Shown: in pieces, positions 17,593 through 25,563 of the stretch
Position numbering within the stretch: position 1 is the stretch's first letter
Layout: each line of letters starts with the position of its first letter
DNA from: SIG299 sp964632165
Lineage (GTDB): Bacteria; Bacillota; Clostridia; Lachnospirales; Lachnospiraceae
Length of the DNA: 54,650 nucleotides
NCBI GenBank assembly: GCA_964632165.1
Contig: CAZWCZ010000008.1
Location: 1 to 54,650 of the forward strand
Direction of reading: 5' to 3'
Notes under the pieces: generated by a model
The model's database searches: none
What the model was told of the DNA's origin: nothing
What the model saw: only the letters and a program-made list of their open reading frames with translations
Position numbers and translations under genes: made by a program

Positions 17593-19452
17593 ATGCAAAA
17601 AGGGTTTACAGTAAAACAGGGAATGGATCTTCCGCTCGGTCTGTCGTATCAGAATCGCTGTTTTTGGTTTGCGGTTTCTTTGCCGCAGGCAAAATCCTGT
17701 AATCTCGTTTTATTTAAAAAAGGTGAAACTGTGCCGGCAGAGGTGATCCCAATGGATGCCTCTGCTTTTGGTGTTTTTACGACCGGTATTTCTTTGCCGC
17801 AAAAAAATGGGAATACAGAATATGAGTATCTATATGAAGCGGACGGAGTACGTTTTTGCGATCCGTATGCAAGGAAAATCAACGGGCGGGATACATTCGG
17901 AAAAAGAGCGGAATATGTACGGGCGGGAGTATGTGTACCAAAGCAGACAGGATTGCAGACCGGATACTGCCGTCATACGACAGAGGAACTGGTTTTATAT
18001 AAACTGCATGTGCGTGGTTTTACAAAAGCACCAAACTCCGGTGTAAAAAAGAAAGGGACGTATGCCGGTATAACGGAAAAAATCCCGTATCTTAAAAAAC
18101 TCGGAGTGAATGGAGTACTTTTGCTTCCGGTAACGGAATTTGATGAGAGGGAAGCGGAAACAAAAAAAGGTACCGCGGTAATCGGAGAACCGAAGCGGGA
18201 GTATGCAGGACAAGGGAAAAATATACGGAAAGCCGGAACAAAAGAAGAGAATGTTCCGCAGGTTCAGCTGAATTACTGGGGATACACATCCGGTGCATAT
18301 TATTTTGCACCAAAGTCTTCGTATGCGGCACAGCCTGCGAAGGCGACCGAAGAATTTCAAAAAATGGTTGACTCATTACATACGGCGGGAATTGATGTTT
18401 ATCTGGAAATGATGTTTGACCCGGAGTGCACGATGACCTATATGGCAGATTGTCTTCGCTATTGGGTAAAAACTTATGCAGTGGATGGGTTTCATATTAA
18501 TGATGCGGTTTTTCCTCCTGCACTTTCCGTTGGGGATCCTTATCTGAAACGCACGGTCTTTTTTACGGCCAATATACCTGAAAAGCTTCCCAAAGGGCAA
18601 ACCGGATGTTTTATTGAATACAGAGACGGTTTTTGTATGGACAGCCGCAGATATTTAAAAGGAGAGGAAGGACAGGTTCCTGCGTTTAGCCGTTATATGC
18701 AGGAGAGGATTCCGGGAGCACCGCGCCTGCATTACATAACGGACCACAATGGTTTTACATTGGCAGATCTGTATTCTTATGATGTGCGGCATAATGAAAA
18801 GAACGGAGAACAGGGACGGGACGGAACCGAGTATAATGCCGGATGGAATTGTGGGGAAGAAGGAGAAACGAGAAAAACGAAAGTTCTCCGCTTACGCAGA
18901 AAGATGCAGAAAAATGCGATGCTGACGCTTCTGCTATCACAAGGAACGCCGATGATCCTTGCCGGAGATGAATTTTTACGTACCAAGCACGGAAACAATA
19001 ACAGTTACTGCCAGGACAATGAAGTTTCCTGGCTGGACTGGTCCCTGTTAAAGAAAAACCGGGAGTTTTTTGAATTTACAAAAGACCTGATCGCGTTCAG
19101 AAAATCACATCCGATCTTTACGTTAGAACGGGAACTCAAAACGACAGATTTTATTGCCTGCGGATTTCCGGAAGTATCCAGGCACGGATGCAGTCCGTGG
19201 CAGTCAGACGAATCTGTTTATAATCGTCTGGCGGTATACCTTTATTGCGGAGAGTATATCCGTAAACCGGATCGGACGGTGGAAGACAGTTTTTGCCTGG
19301 TTTATAATATGCATTGGGAGAAGCATGAGTTTAAGCTTCCGCAGGCAGAGGGAATGATCTGGGAACCTGTCTTTTGTACCGGAACGGAAACAAAAGATCT
19401 CAAGGAAACGGAAGAGAGAAGCATCATGGTATTTCAGGGGGTAAAAAGGTGA
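17593..19452 (+). CDS. GH13 glycogen-debranching/pullulanase-like protein, predicted catalytically inactive
   Basis: 619 residues with the layout of GlgX/pullulanase-type enzymes: N-terminal CBM48-like domain (about 1-110), barrel from about 130, and C-terminal beta domain. Framework motifs are kept, such as YKLHVRGFT, LNYWGYTSGAYYFAP and the GNNNSYCQDNEVSWLDW segment. All four catalytic regions are changed. Region I reads VYLEMMFDP in place of the usual DVVYNH pattern. Region II reads DGFHIN, where the Arg is His and the nucleophile Asp is Asn (about 303). The region III acid/base Glu aligns with Asn (about 327). Region IV reads DHNGF, where the Asp is Asn (about 386). It probably binds alpha-glucan without cutting it. 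It overlaps the next gene by 4 bp. Confidence 0.85.
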   Translation: MQKGFTVKQGMDLPLGLSYQNRCFWFAVSLPQAKSCNLVLFKKGETVPAEVIPMDASAFGVFTTGISLPQKNGNTEYEYLYEADGVRFCDPYARKINGRDTFGKRAEYVRAGVCVPKQTGLQTGYCRHTTEELVLYKLHVRGFTKAPNSGVKKKGTYAGITEKIPYLKKLGVNGVLLLPVTEFDEREAETKKGTAVIGEPKREYAGQGKNIRKAGTKEENVPQVQLNYWGYTSGAYYFAPKSSYAAQPAKATEEFQKMVDSLHTAGIDVYLEMMFDPECTMTYMADCLRYWVKTYAVDGFHINDAVFPPALSVGDPYLKRTVFFTANIPEKLPKGQTGCFIEYRDGFCMDSRRYLKGEEGQVPAFSRYMQERIPGAPRLHYITDHNGFTLADLYSYDVRHNEKNGEQGRDGTEYNAGWNCGEEGETRKTKVLRLRRKMQKNAMLTLLLSQGTPMILAGDEFLRTKHGNNNSYCQDNEVSWLDWSLLKKNREFFEFTKDLIAFRKSHPIFTLERELKTTDFIACGFPEVSRHGCSPWQSDESVYNRLAVYLYCGEYIRKPDRTVEDSFCLVYNMHWEKHEFKLPQAEGMIWEPVFCTGTETKDLKETEERSIMVFQGVKR

Positions 19453-19940
19453 TTTCGTTAAAAATAACAGAGATGAACCGCTTTATGACAAAGCTGCTAA
19501 AAGGGAGTGACTTTGATGCTTTTCTGATGCAGGAAGGTTTTGTGCGTACAGCAATGGAATACCGCTTTTCGGGAAGGATCTTTGCAGAATATTTTGACAC
19601 GGAAGAAAGAGAGCAGAGAACAGAAGAATATGTTACCTGGGCAGAAATAAAGCCACTTGTCTTTGAACTGGTAAAAGGGAAAAAGACACCGCTTGCGTTT
19701 TCCTTTACCTTACTGCTTTCCGGACCGGAAGCAGAAGCGTTCATTGAAAAGTATCATATCTCCATGGATGGAGAAAAGGCATCGTTGTATCTGCAGATAC
19801 GGTTTGAACGTGGGACCGGAAGGGTTGTGACAGGAACGGCAAGAACCAGGTTCTCTTTCGACAGATCGTTGGATGAGGCATGGGATGCAGAGGCAGAAGA
19901 AAGATTCCGCAGAATGGAACTGGTCGTGGAAAAAGAATAA
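19449..19940 (+). CDS. DUF5721 family protein
   Basis: 163 residues, starting at a GTG whose last two bases and following A form the TGA stop of the GH13 gene, with AGGGGG seven bases upstream; translation is therefore coupled. The sequence (VISLKITEMNRFMTKLLKGSDFDAF) matches the uncharacterised DUF5721 family of Lachnospiraceae. No signal peptide or membrane helix is visible. The C-terminal half has several beta strands and ends in a charged helix. A longer in-frame start exists inside the upstream gene but has no ribosome site. Function unknown. Confidence 0.75.
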   Translation: MISLKITEMNRFMTKLLKGSDFDAFLMQEGFVRTAMEYRFSGRIFAEYFDTEEREQRTEEYVTWAEIKPLVFELVKGKKTPLAFSFTLLLSGPEAEAFIEKYHISMDGEKASLYLQIRFERGTGRVVTGTARTRFSFDRSLDEAWDAEAEERFRRMELVVEKE

Positions 19941-19951
19941 AAAGATAATTA

Positions 19952-19978
19952 TTAGCACTCAATTCGATTGAGTGCTAA
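19952..19978. promoter_or_regulatory. CIRCE operator (HrcA binding site)
   Basis: TTAGCACTC-N9-GAGTGCTAA, a perfect match to the CIRCE consensus with the correct 9-bp spacer. HrcA binds this site and represses heat-shock genes in Firmicutes. It lies just upstream of the -35 of htpG and is followed by ATTTTTC, so it can also fold as a terminator for the gene before it. Confidence 0.97.
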
Positions 19979-19985
19979 ATTTTTC

Positions 19986-20014
19986 TTGACTTTTTGGCGG
20001 GGGAGTATTATAGT
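19986..20014 (+). promoter_or_regulatory. sigma-A promoter of htpG
   Basis: -35 TTGACT (19986-19991), 17 bp spacer, -10 TATAGT (20009-20014). The CIRCE element ends 7 bp upstream of the -35. Confidence 0.85.
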
Positions 20015-20073
20015 GAGGATAATAAGTGAGAAGAGAGAAAGCATAGTCATAAAGTGAAAGGAGATTATTTACT

Positions 20074-22056
20074 ATGAGTACATTAAAAGGCAATCTTTCT
20101 ATTAATTCGGAAAATATTTTTCCTATCATCAAAAAATGGTTATATTCTGATCATGATATCTTTTTCCGTGAACTGATCTCTAATGGCTGCGATGCCATTA
20201 CCAAACTGAAAAAGCTGGAACTGATGGGAGAAGCAAAGCTCCCGGAAGATACCGAGTACAAAATCCAGGTCATTGCAAATCCGGAGGAAAAGACGCTGAC
20301 TTTTATCGATAACGGTATTGGTATGACTGCAGAGGAAGTAAATGAGTACATTAACCAGATTGCGTTTTCCGGAGCACAGGATTTCCTGGAAAAGTATAAA
20401 GATAAGGCGAATGAGGACCAGATCATCGGTCATTTTGGTCTTGGATTTTATTCTGCCTTCATGGTGGCAGATAAGGTAACCATCGATACACTTTCTTATA
20501 AAGAAGGGACTACGGCAGTACACTGGGAGTCCGAAGGCGGTATGGAATTTGAAATGACGGATGGAGACCGTGTCATGCGCGGAACTACCATTACTCTTTA
20601 TTTGAACGAAGACAGCTATGAATTTGCAAATGAATACCGTGCGAAGGAAGTTATTGAAAAATATTGTTCCTTTATGCCAATCCCGATCTTCTTTTATAAC
20701 GCTGCCGGTGAAGAAGAAACATCTGAAGAAGAAACAGAAAAAGCGGAGGAATCTGCAGAAACTGTCGAATCCGCGGAGGATGGTAAAACAACAGAGGAAA
20801 AGAAACCCCAGCCGTTAAATACACCAAACCCTCTTTGGAATAAACATCCGAATGAATGCAGTGAAGAAGAATATAAAACATTTTATCGTGAAGTATTCCA
20901 TGATTATAAGGAACCGTTGTTCTGGATCCATCTGAATATGGATTATCCGTTCAATTTAAAGGGAATTTTGTATTTCCCGAAACTTAATACCGAGTATGAC
21001 AGCCTGGAAGGTACGATCAAGCTTTACAGCAATCAGGTATTTATTGCAGACAATATCAAGGAAGTGATCCCGGAATTCCTCATGCTTTTAAAGGGTGTCA
21101 TCGATTGCCCGGATCTTCCGTTGAACGTTTCGCGAAGTGCACTGCAGAACGACGGATTTGTAAAAAAGATATCAGATTACATTACAAAAAAAGTAGCAGA
21201 CAAGCTCTCCGGTATGTATAAGGTTGACCGTGCCGAGTATGAAAAATTCTGGGATGATATTTCTCCGTTTATTAAGTTTGGCTGCTTAAAGGACGAAAAA
21301 TTCCGTGAAAAAATGAAAGATTACGTGATCTTCAAAAATCTGGAAGGAACGTATATGACACTTCCGGAGTATGTGGAAACATCGAAAAGGGATGGAACAC
21401 AGGAAGATGAGAAAGAAGAAACGACAGTAGAAACAGCAGACGATCAGGATAAAGAACCTGAAAAATCCACGGTATATTATGTTACGGATGAGAAGCAGCA
21501 GAGTCAGTACATCAACATGTTTAAGGAAAACGGTATGGATGCTCTGATCCTGACACATAACATTGATCAGCCGTTTATCAGTCAGCTGGAGTATGAGAAT
21601 CAGAACGTGAAATTCCAGCGGATCGACAGTGATCTGTCAGAAAGCTTCACGGATAAAAATGAAGACATTTCCGAACTTTCTAAGGGACTGTCAGATCTGT
21701 TCCGGGATGCACTGCACATGGAAAATCTGGAAGTTAAGGCAGAAAAGTTGAAAAGTGAAAAGATCTCTGCCATGATAACACTTTCGGAAGAAAGCCGCAG
21801 AATGCAGGATATGATGAAGATGTATAACATGAACGGAATGGGTGCAGGCATGTTCCCGGTAGAAGAAACGCTGGTACTGAATGTAAACCATCCGCTGGTC
21901 AGATTCCTCGGAGAACATAAGGAAGAAGAACATGCTTTCATGATCTGTGAACAGCTGTATGATCTTGCCATGTTGGCACATCGGCCACTGGAGCCTGAGG
22001 CTATGACAAAATTTGTGGAGAGAACGAATGAGATCATGCTTCTGCTTACAAAGTAA
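20074..22056 (+). CDS. htpG: molecular chaperone HtpG (Hsp90 family)
   Basis: 660 residues; E. coli HtpG has 624. The N-terminal GHKL ATPase domain shows LISNGCDAITKL, FIDNGIGMT and GHFGLGFYSAFMVADKV. The middle domain has RSALQNDGFVKKI with the conserved catalytic Arg region. The C-terminal dimerisation domain is complete. Two acidic, low-complexity insertions stand out: about 35 residues at the N-domain/middle-domain junction (codons around 20704-20815) and about 30 residues near 21385-21470. The first sits where eukaryotic Hsp90 has its charged linker. AAAGGAG precedes the start. A perfect CIRCE site places the gene under HrcA control. Confidence 0.96.
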   Translation: MSTLKGNLSINSENIFPIIKKWLYSDHDIFFRELISNGCDAITKLKKLELMGEAKLPEDTEYKIQVIANPEEKTLTFIDNGIGMTAEEVNEYINQIAFSGAQDFLEKYKDKANEDQIIGHFGLGFYSAFMVADKVTIDTLSYKEGTTAVHWESEGGMEFEMTDGDRVMRGTTITLYLNEDSYEFANEYRAKEVIEKYCSFMPIPIFFYNAAGEEETSEEETEKAEESAETVESAEDGKTTEEKKPQPLNTPNPLWNKHPNECSEEEYKTFYREVFHDYKEPLFWIHLNMDYPFNLKGILYFPKLNTEYDSLEGTIKLYSNQVFIADNIKEVIPEFLMLLKGVIDCPDLPLNVSRSALQNDGFVKKISDYITKKVADKLSGMYKVDRAEYEKFWDDISPFIKFGCLKDEKFREKMKDYVIFKNLEGTYMTLPEYVETSKRDGTQEDEKEETTVETADDQDKEPEKSTVYYVTDEKQQSQYINMFKENGMDALILTHNIDQPFISQLEYENQNVKFQRIDSDLSESFTDKNEDISELSKGLSDLFRDALHMENLEVKAEKLKSEKISAMITLSEESRRMQDMMKMYNMNGMGAGMFPVEETLVLNVNHPLVRFLGEHKEEEHAFMICEQLYDLAMLAHRPLEPEAMTKFVERTNEIMLLLTK

Positions 22057-22086
22057 GAAAAAAATGTGAAATTTGAATAAAATGGC

Positions 22087-22115
22087 TTTACTTTGGCAAT
22101 ATTCTGTGCTAGGAT
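22087..22115 (+). promoter_or_regulatory. putative promoter of degV-like gene
   Basis: -35 TTTACT (22087-22092), 17 bp spacer, -10 TAGGAT (22110-22115) with an upstream TGn. Confidence 0.5.
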
Positions 22116-22175
22116 GAAAGTAGTAATGAAAACCACATGAAAAAGCAGAAGAAACTATTTTGGTCGGAGGCGGAT

Positions 22176-23009
22176 ATGGCATACAAAATTATTGGCGACA
22201 GCTGTACGGATTTAACAAAAGAAATGAAAGAGTCAGGAATGGTAAGTCTTGTACCTTTGACATTGACGATTGAGGGGGAAGATTTCATTGATGATGAGAC
22301 ATTTCAGCAGAAAGACTTTATTGAAAAAATGCAGCAGAGTGAGGAATGCCCAAAATCTGCCTGCCCGTCGCCGGAACGTTATATGAGGGAGTTTGAGGGA
22401 CAGGAAGAATGCTTTGTCGTCACTCTTTCTTCAAAACTCAGCGGCTCCTATAATAGCGCTCTTCTGGCAAAAAACATGTATGAGGAAGAACATCCGGATA
22501 CAAAGATTGAAATTGTAGATTCCCGGTCGGCCTCCTGCGGTCAGATGCTGATCGCCTTAAAGATCCGGGAGTGGAAAGAAAAGGGACTTTCTTTTGAAGA
22601 AGTAAAGCAGAAGATTACACATTTTCGGGACGGCATGCAGACAAAGTTTGTTTTGGAGTCTTTGGAAAATCTGCGCAAGAACGGCCGTCTGACCAATATG
22701 GCAGCTGTGCTTTGCAATGTACTTAACATTAAACCGGTAATGGGCGCAGCAGAAGGAGAGATCATTAAGCTTGATCAGGCAAGGGGGATGCGTAAAGCAT
22801 TGCTCCGTATGATTGAGTATATGGAAGAAGACGCAAAAGATGTTACTACAAAAATTCTTGGGATTGCACACTGCAATAACAGAGAAAGAGCAGAATTTGT
22901 GAAGCATGAGATATTGAAAAGGATCCCGTTTAAGGAATGTATCATTGTGGATACTGCAGGAGTCAGCACACTGTATGCAAATGACGGCGGAATCATTGTG
23001 AGTTATTGA
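22176..23009 (+). CDS. DegV family fatty-acid-binding protein
   Basis: 277 residues. The start AYKIIGDSCTDLTKEM, the SGSYNSALLAKNM segment and IEIVDSRSASCGQ are characteristic of DegV proteins. They bind a fatty acid chain between two domains and in Firmicutes act with the fatty-acid kinase FakA as FakB-type carriers. The conserved ligand-site Ser lies in SSKLSGSYN. The ATG at 22176 has GGAGG five bases upstream; the in-frame ATG at 22137 has no site. The gene is monocistronic, ended by a strong hairpin. FakA is not in the window, so the partner is inferred. Confidence 0.9.
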   Translation: MAYKIIGDSCTDLTKEMKESGMVSLVPLTLTIEGEDFIDDETFQQKDFIEKMQQSEECPKSACPSPERYMREFEGQEECFVVTLSSKLSGSYNSALLAKNMYEEEHPDTKIEIVDSRSASCGQMLIALKIREWKEKGLSFEEVKQKITHFRDGMQTKFVLESLENLRKNGRLTNMAAVLCNVLNIKPVMGAAEGEIIKLDQARGMRKALLRMIEYMEEDAKDVTTKILGIAHCNNRERAEFVKHEILKRIPFKECIIVDTAGVSTLYANDGGIIVSY

Positions 23010-23020
23010 TGCAAGAAAGG

Positions 23021-23060
23021 CAGCAGGCACGGCGCTAAAAATGCAGCACCGTGCCTGCTG
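23021..23060 (+). terminator. terminator hairpin after degV-like gene
   Basis: CAGCAGGCACGG (23021-23032) pairs perfectly with CCGTGCCTGCTG (23049-23060) over a 16-nt loop. The following ATTT and TTTTT tract is interrupted. Confidence 0.75.
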
Positions 23061-23174
23061 ATTTCAAAGTTTTTAAAAGAACTCTGAAATTAGCATTTTT
23101 TTGCAAAATGGCTATTGACATTTGAATTGTTTTGATGCATAATAATCTGGTCGGTAAGTTCCGCGAATATATAT

Positions 23175-23248
23175 CGAGGCGTGGCTCAGTTTGGTAGAGC
23201 GCTGCGTTCGGGACGCAGAGGCCGCGTGTTCGAATCACGTCGCCTCGA
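23175..23248 (+). tRNA. tRNA-Pro (anticodon CGG)
   Basis: Acceptor CGAGGCG pairs with CGCCTCG, discriminator A. The D arm is GCTC...GAGC. The anticodon arm CTGCG/CGCAG has loop TTCGGGA (anticodon CGG, reads CCG). The T loop is TTCGAAT. Length 74 nt, CCA not encoded. Confidence 0.96.
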
Positions 23249-23278
23249 TTTTTTTTCTGCTTTTGCAGAAGAAAAGCT

Positions 23279-23351
23279 GCTGAAATAGCTCAGTCGGTAG
23301 AGCACTTCACTCGTAATGAAGGGGTCGAGGGTTCAAGTCCCTTTTTCAGCT
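23279..23351 (+). tRNA. tRNA-Thr (anticodon CGT)
   Basis: Acceptor GCTGAAA pairs with TTTCAGC, discriminator T. The D arm is GCTC...GAGC. The anticodon arm CTTCA/TGAAG has loop CTCGTAA (anticodon CGT, reads ACG). The T loop is TTCAAGT. Length 73 nt, CCA not encoded. It lies 30 bp after tRNA-Pro and is probably co-transcribed. Confidence 0.96.
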
Positions 23352-23370
23352 TCTTTTATAGGATTATGAT

Positions 23371-23408
23371 AAAAAAGTTCCTGGCTGTGAGCCAAGGAAC
23401 TTTTTTTA
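23371..23408 (+). terminator. intrinsic terminator of the tRNA pair
   Basis: AAAGTTCC and TGGC pair with GCCA and GGAACTTT with one bulged A, followed by a run of T. It ends the tRNA transcript. Confidence 0.85.
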
Positions 23409-23522
23409 TTTTCAGCGGGATATGCAAGAGCAGGGAAACAAAGTGTGCTGTTTTGGCATAAAAACAGCACAAAGCAGAAAATTAATCATAAAATAAGGTA
23501 TCAACGGGTAAGGAGAATGCGT

Positions 23523-24347
23523 ATGAGCTTTTTGGATATTTCCGGGCTGGAATATTCTTATCATACAAAAACCGGCGAGACAAAAGCACTCTCTGACATT
23601 AACCTGAAGGTGGAAAAAGGAGAGTTCCTTGCGATCGTAGGACCAAGCGGGTGCGGAAAATCTACTTTGTTGAATCTGATCGCAGGATTGCTTGTTCCGG
23701 AAGAAGGAATGATTCGGATAGAAGGAGTACCTGCTGCGGAAAACAGATCACTTGCCGGATATATGCTGCAAAAAGACCATTTGCTCCCGTGGCGTACCAC
23801 ATACGAAAACGTGATCCTGGGGTTGGAGATCAATCATTGTCTGAATGCAGCGACAAAAGATAAAGCGGAACGGCTTTTGAAAGCTTACGGTTTATATGAG
23901 TTCCGAAATGTCAGACCGGGTGAACTTTCCGGGGGGATGCGGCAGCGTGCGGCTCTGATTCGGACACTGGTAATGGAGCCGGAACTTCTGCTGCTGGATG
24001 AACCGTTTTCGGCACTTGATTATCAGACGAGACTGAGTGTTGCGGATGATATTTACGGAATCATAAAACAAGAAGGGAAGACAGCAGTACTGATCACGCA
24101 CGATATCGCAGAGGCGATCAGCATGTCAGAACGTGTCCTGGTGCTTTCAAAGAGACCCGGGAGGATAAAAAAAGAAGAAAAGATCTGTCTGCATCTTCCG
24201 GAGTCGGGAGAGAGACCGAGTACACCGTCACAGGCAAGGAGTGCTGTGGAATTCACAGGATACTATCAGAAAATCTGGAAAGAACTGATGGAAGACAGAA
24301 GCGGGCTTGACAGGAAAAGCGGAAGGGAAGGAGGGAGAGTGACGTGA
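23523..24347 (+). CDS. NitT/TauT-type ABC transporter ATPase (SsuB/TauB-like)
   Basis: 274 residues. It powers import through the permease encoded next. Motifs: Walker A GPSGCGKST, Q-loop MLQKDHLLPW, signature LSGGMRQRAAL, Walker B LLLLDEPFSALD and H-loop LITHDIAEA. The LPW after the Q-loop and ISMSERVLVLSKRPGRI are typical of the nitrate/sulfonate/taurine group. The last 35 residues are a basic extension. The ATG at 23523 is seven bases after AAGGAG; the ATG at 23517 is too close. The stop overlaps the permease start. No binding protein is encoded nearby, unlike the operon at 1844-4630. Confidence 0.9.
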   Translation: MSFLDISGLEYSYHTKTGETKALSDINLKVEKGEFLAIVGPSGCGKSTLLNLIAGLLVPEEGMIRIEGVPAAENRSLAGYMLQKDHLLPWRTTYENVILGLEINHCLNAATKDKAERLLKAYGLYEFRNVRPGELSGGMRQRAALIRTLVMEPELLLLDEPFSALDYQTRLSVADDIYGIIKQEGKTAVLITHDIAEAISMSERVLVLSKRPGRIKKEEKICLHLPESGERPSTPSQARSAVEFTGYYQKIWKELMEDRSGLDRKSGREGGRVT

Positions 24348-25186
24348 TGCTGAATGCAAGAAAAGTATTATTCCAGAGTCTGAACCGAAAAGAAACATTG
24401 TCGGTTTCCGGTGCGCAGAGGGAATATTTGGAGAGATGCCGAAAGGAAAAACGAAGGGTAAAGATCTGGCAATGGCTTTTAATGGTGCTGTTTCTTGGAG
24501 CATGGGAGGCAGGAGCAGATGCGGGGATCATTAATTCTTTTATTTTCAGTTCTCCGGGCGGTGTGGCAGAGACAATTGCAGAAATGTCCGGGAACGGAAG
24601 TCTGTGGCATCACACCGGAGTAACGCTGGCAGAAACCATGGTAAGCTTTTTTATCATACTTCTGGCAGGGATTGCCGCAGCGGTTGTACTTTGGTGGAAT
24701 GATACACTTTCCAAAATATTGGAACCGTATCTGGTAATGCTGAACAGTCTGCCGAAATCTGCATTGGCACCTGTGTTCATTGTATGGCTTGGAGCCAATA
24801 AAAAAACGATCATCGTTGCGGCGGTTTCCGTGGCAGTGTTCGGAACGATCCTGACGTTGTATCACAGCTTTTCGGAAACAGAAGAAGACAAGATCAAACT
24901 GATCTATACGTTGGGAGGAACAAAGAAAGATGTTTTAACAAAAGTAATACTGCCTGGAAATGTTCCGTCCATGTTCAGCCTTATGAAAGTAAATCTCGGA
25001 CTTTCTCTGGTAGGTGTCATTATAGGAGAGTTCCTGGCTGCTAAAGCGGGACTGGGTTATCTCATTATCTATGCCAGTCAGGTATTTAAACTGGATTATG
25101 TGATTACGAGTATTTTTGTCTTGTGTGTGATCTCTGTCCTGCTGTACCGGACAATCGCATGGTTGGAAAAGAGATTCTGCAGGTAA
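24344..25186 (+). CDS. NitT/TauT-type ABC transporter permease (SsuC/TauC-like)
   Basis: 280 residues starting at GTG 24344 (nine bases after GGAGG) or ATG 24347; the coding overlap with the ATPase gene supports coupling. A basic cytoplasmic N-terminus (about 1-40) is followed by six hydrophobic helices. The loop containing YTLGGTKKDVLTKVILPGNVPSM is the EAA motif that contacts the ATPase. KSALAPVFIVWLGANKKT is typical of this permease family. Together with the preceding gene it forms a complete translocator that lacks its own substrate-binding protein here. Confidence 0.9.
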   Translation: MMLNARKVLFQSLNRKETLSVSGAQREYLERCRKEKRRVKIWQWLLMVLFLGAWEAGADAGIINSFIFSSPGGVAETIAEMSGNGSLWHHTGVTLAETMVSFFIILLAGIAAAVVLWWNDTLSKILEPYLVMLNSLPKSALAPVFIVWLGANKKTIIVAAVSVAVFGTILTLYHSFSETEEDKIKLIYTLGGTKKDVLTKVILPGNVPSMFSLMKVNLGLSLVGVIIGEFLAAKAGLGYLIIYASQVFKLDYVITSIFVLCVISVLLYRTIAWLEKRFCR

Positions 25187-25215
25187 ACGGCATGAATTGT
25201 ATTTTTGTATACAAC

Positions 25216-25264
25216 AGCCTTTTCCGGGAACTTTTCAGTACAATGCAAGTGCCTGGAAAAGGCT
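25216..25264 (+). terminator. terminator-like hairpin after the permease gene
   Basis: AGCCTTTTCC (25216-25225) pairs perfectly with GGAAAAGGCT (25255-25264) over a long loop. It is followed by TATTTATG, so the T tract is weak. Confidence 0.55.
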
Positions 25265-25298
25265 TATTTATGCGAAAAAAATAAATGCAAATTTTCTC

Positions 25299-25328
25299 TT
25301 GACAAAACGTATACGAGAATAATATAAT
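25299..25328 (+). promoter_or_regulatory. consensus sigma-A promoter of the opp operon
   Basis: -35 TTGACA (25299-25304), 18 bp spacer, -10 TATAAT (25323-25328). Both hexamers match consensus. It leaves a 5' leader of about 230 nt before oppA. Confidence 0.85.
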
Positions 25329-25449
25329 AGATATCGTTAAGAAAAGTGAATCGGAAATCTATCAAAGACTGTTTATTGAGGCGAGCGGAGCTTCCGTGGG
25401 GAGTGCATGGAAGTCTCGGTATGCTATCCTTATATATTCAGCATTTCTT

Positions 25450-25499
25450 TTTATAATCGCGCGTCAATGGGTTAAAGCGTTGATTTGGCGGATTATAAA
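25450..25499 (+). other. stable hairpin in the opp leader
   Basis: TTTATAATC (25450-25458) pairs with GATTATAAA (25491-25499), with inner GTCAAT/GTTGAT pairing. No T tract follows and the oppA ribosome site is about 50 nt downstream. It may be a regulatory or stabilising leader structure; no known RNA class was recognised. Confidence 0.5.
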
Positions 25500-25563
25500 A
25501 GGAAGCGCTGATAAAGCATTCGATAGGGAGAAAGAGGAGCTTAACAAAAAGGAGGACAAATCT

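Noticed and set aside
23035..23238. Open frame on the - strand across the terminator and tRNA-Pro
   Set aside because: It is antisense to a clear tRNA and to a hairpin, with no start signals.
25396..25563. N-terminal extension of OppA
   Set aside because: It runs through the leader hairpin and precedes a perfect ribosome site and signal peptide at 25564.
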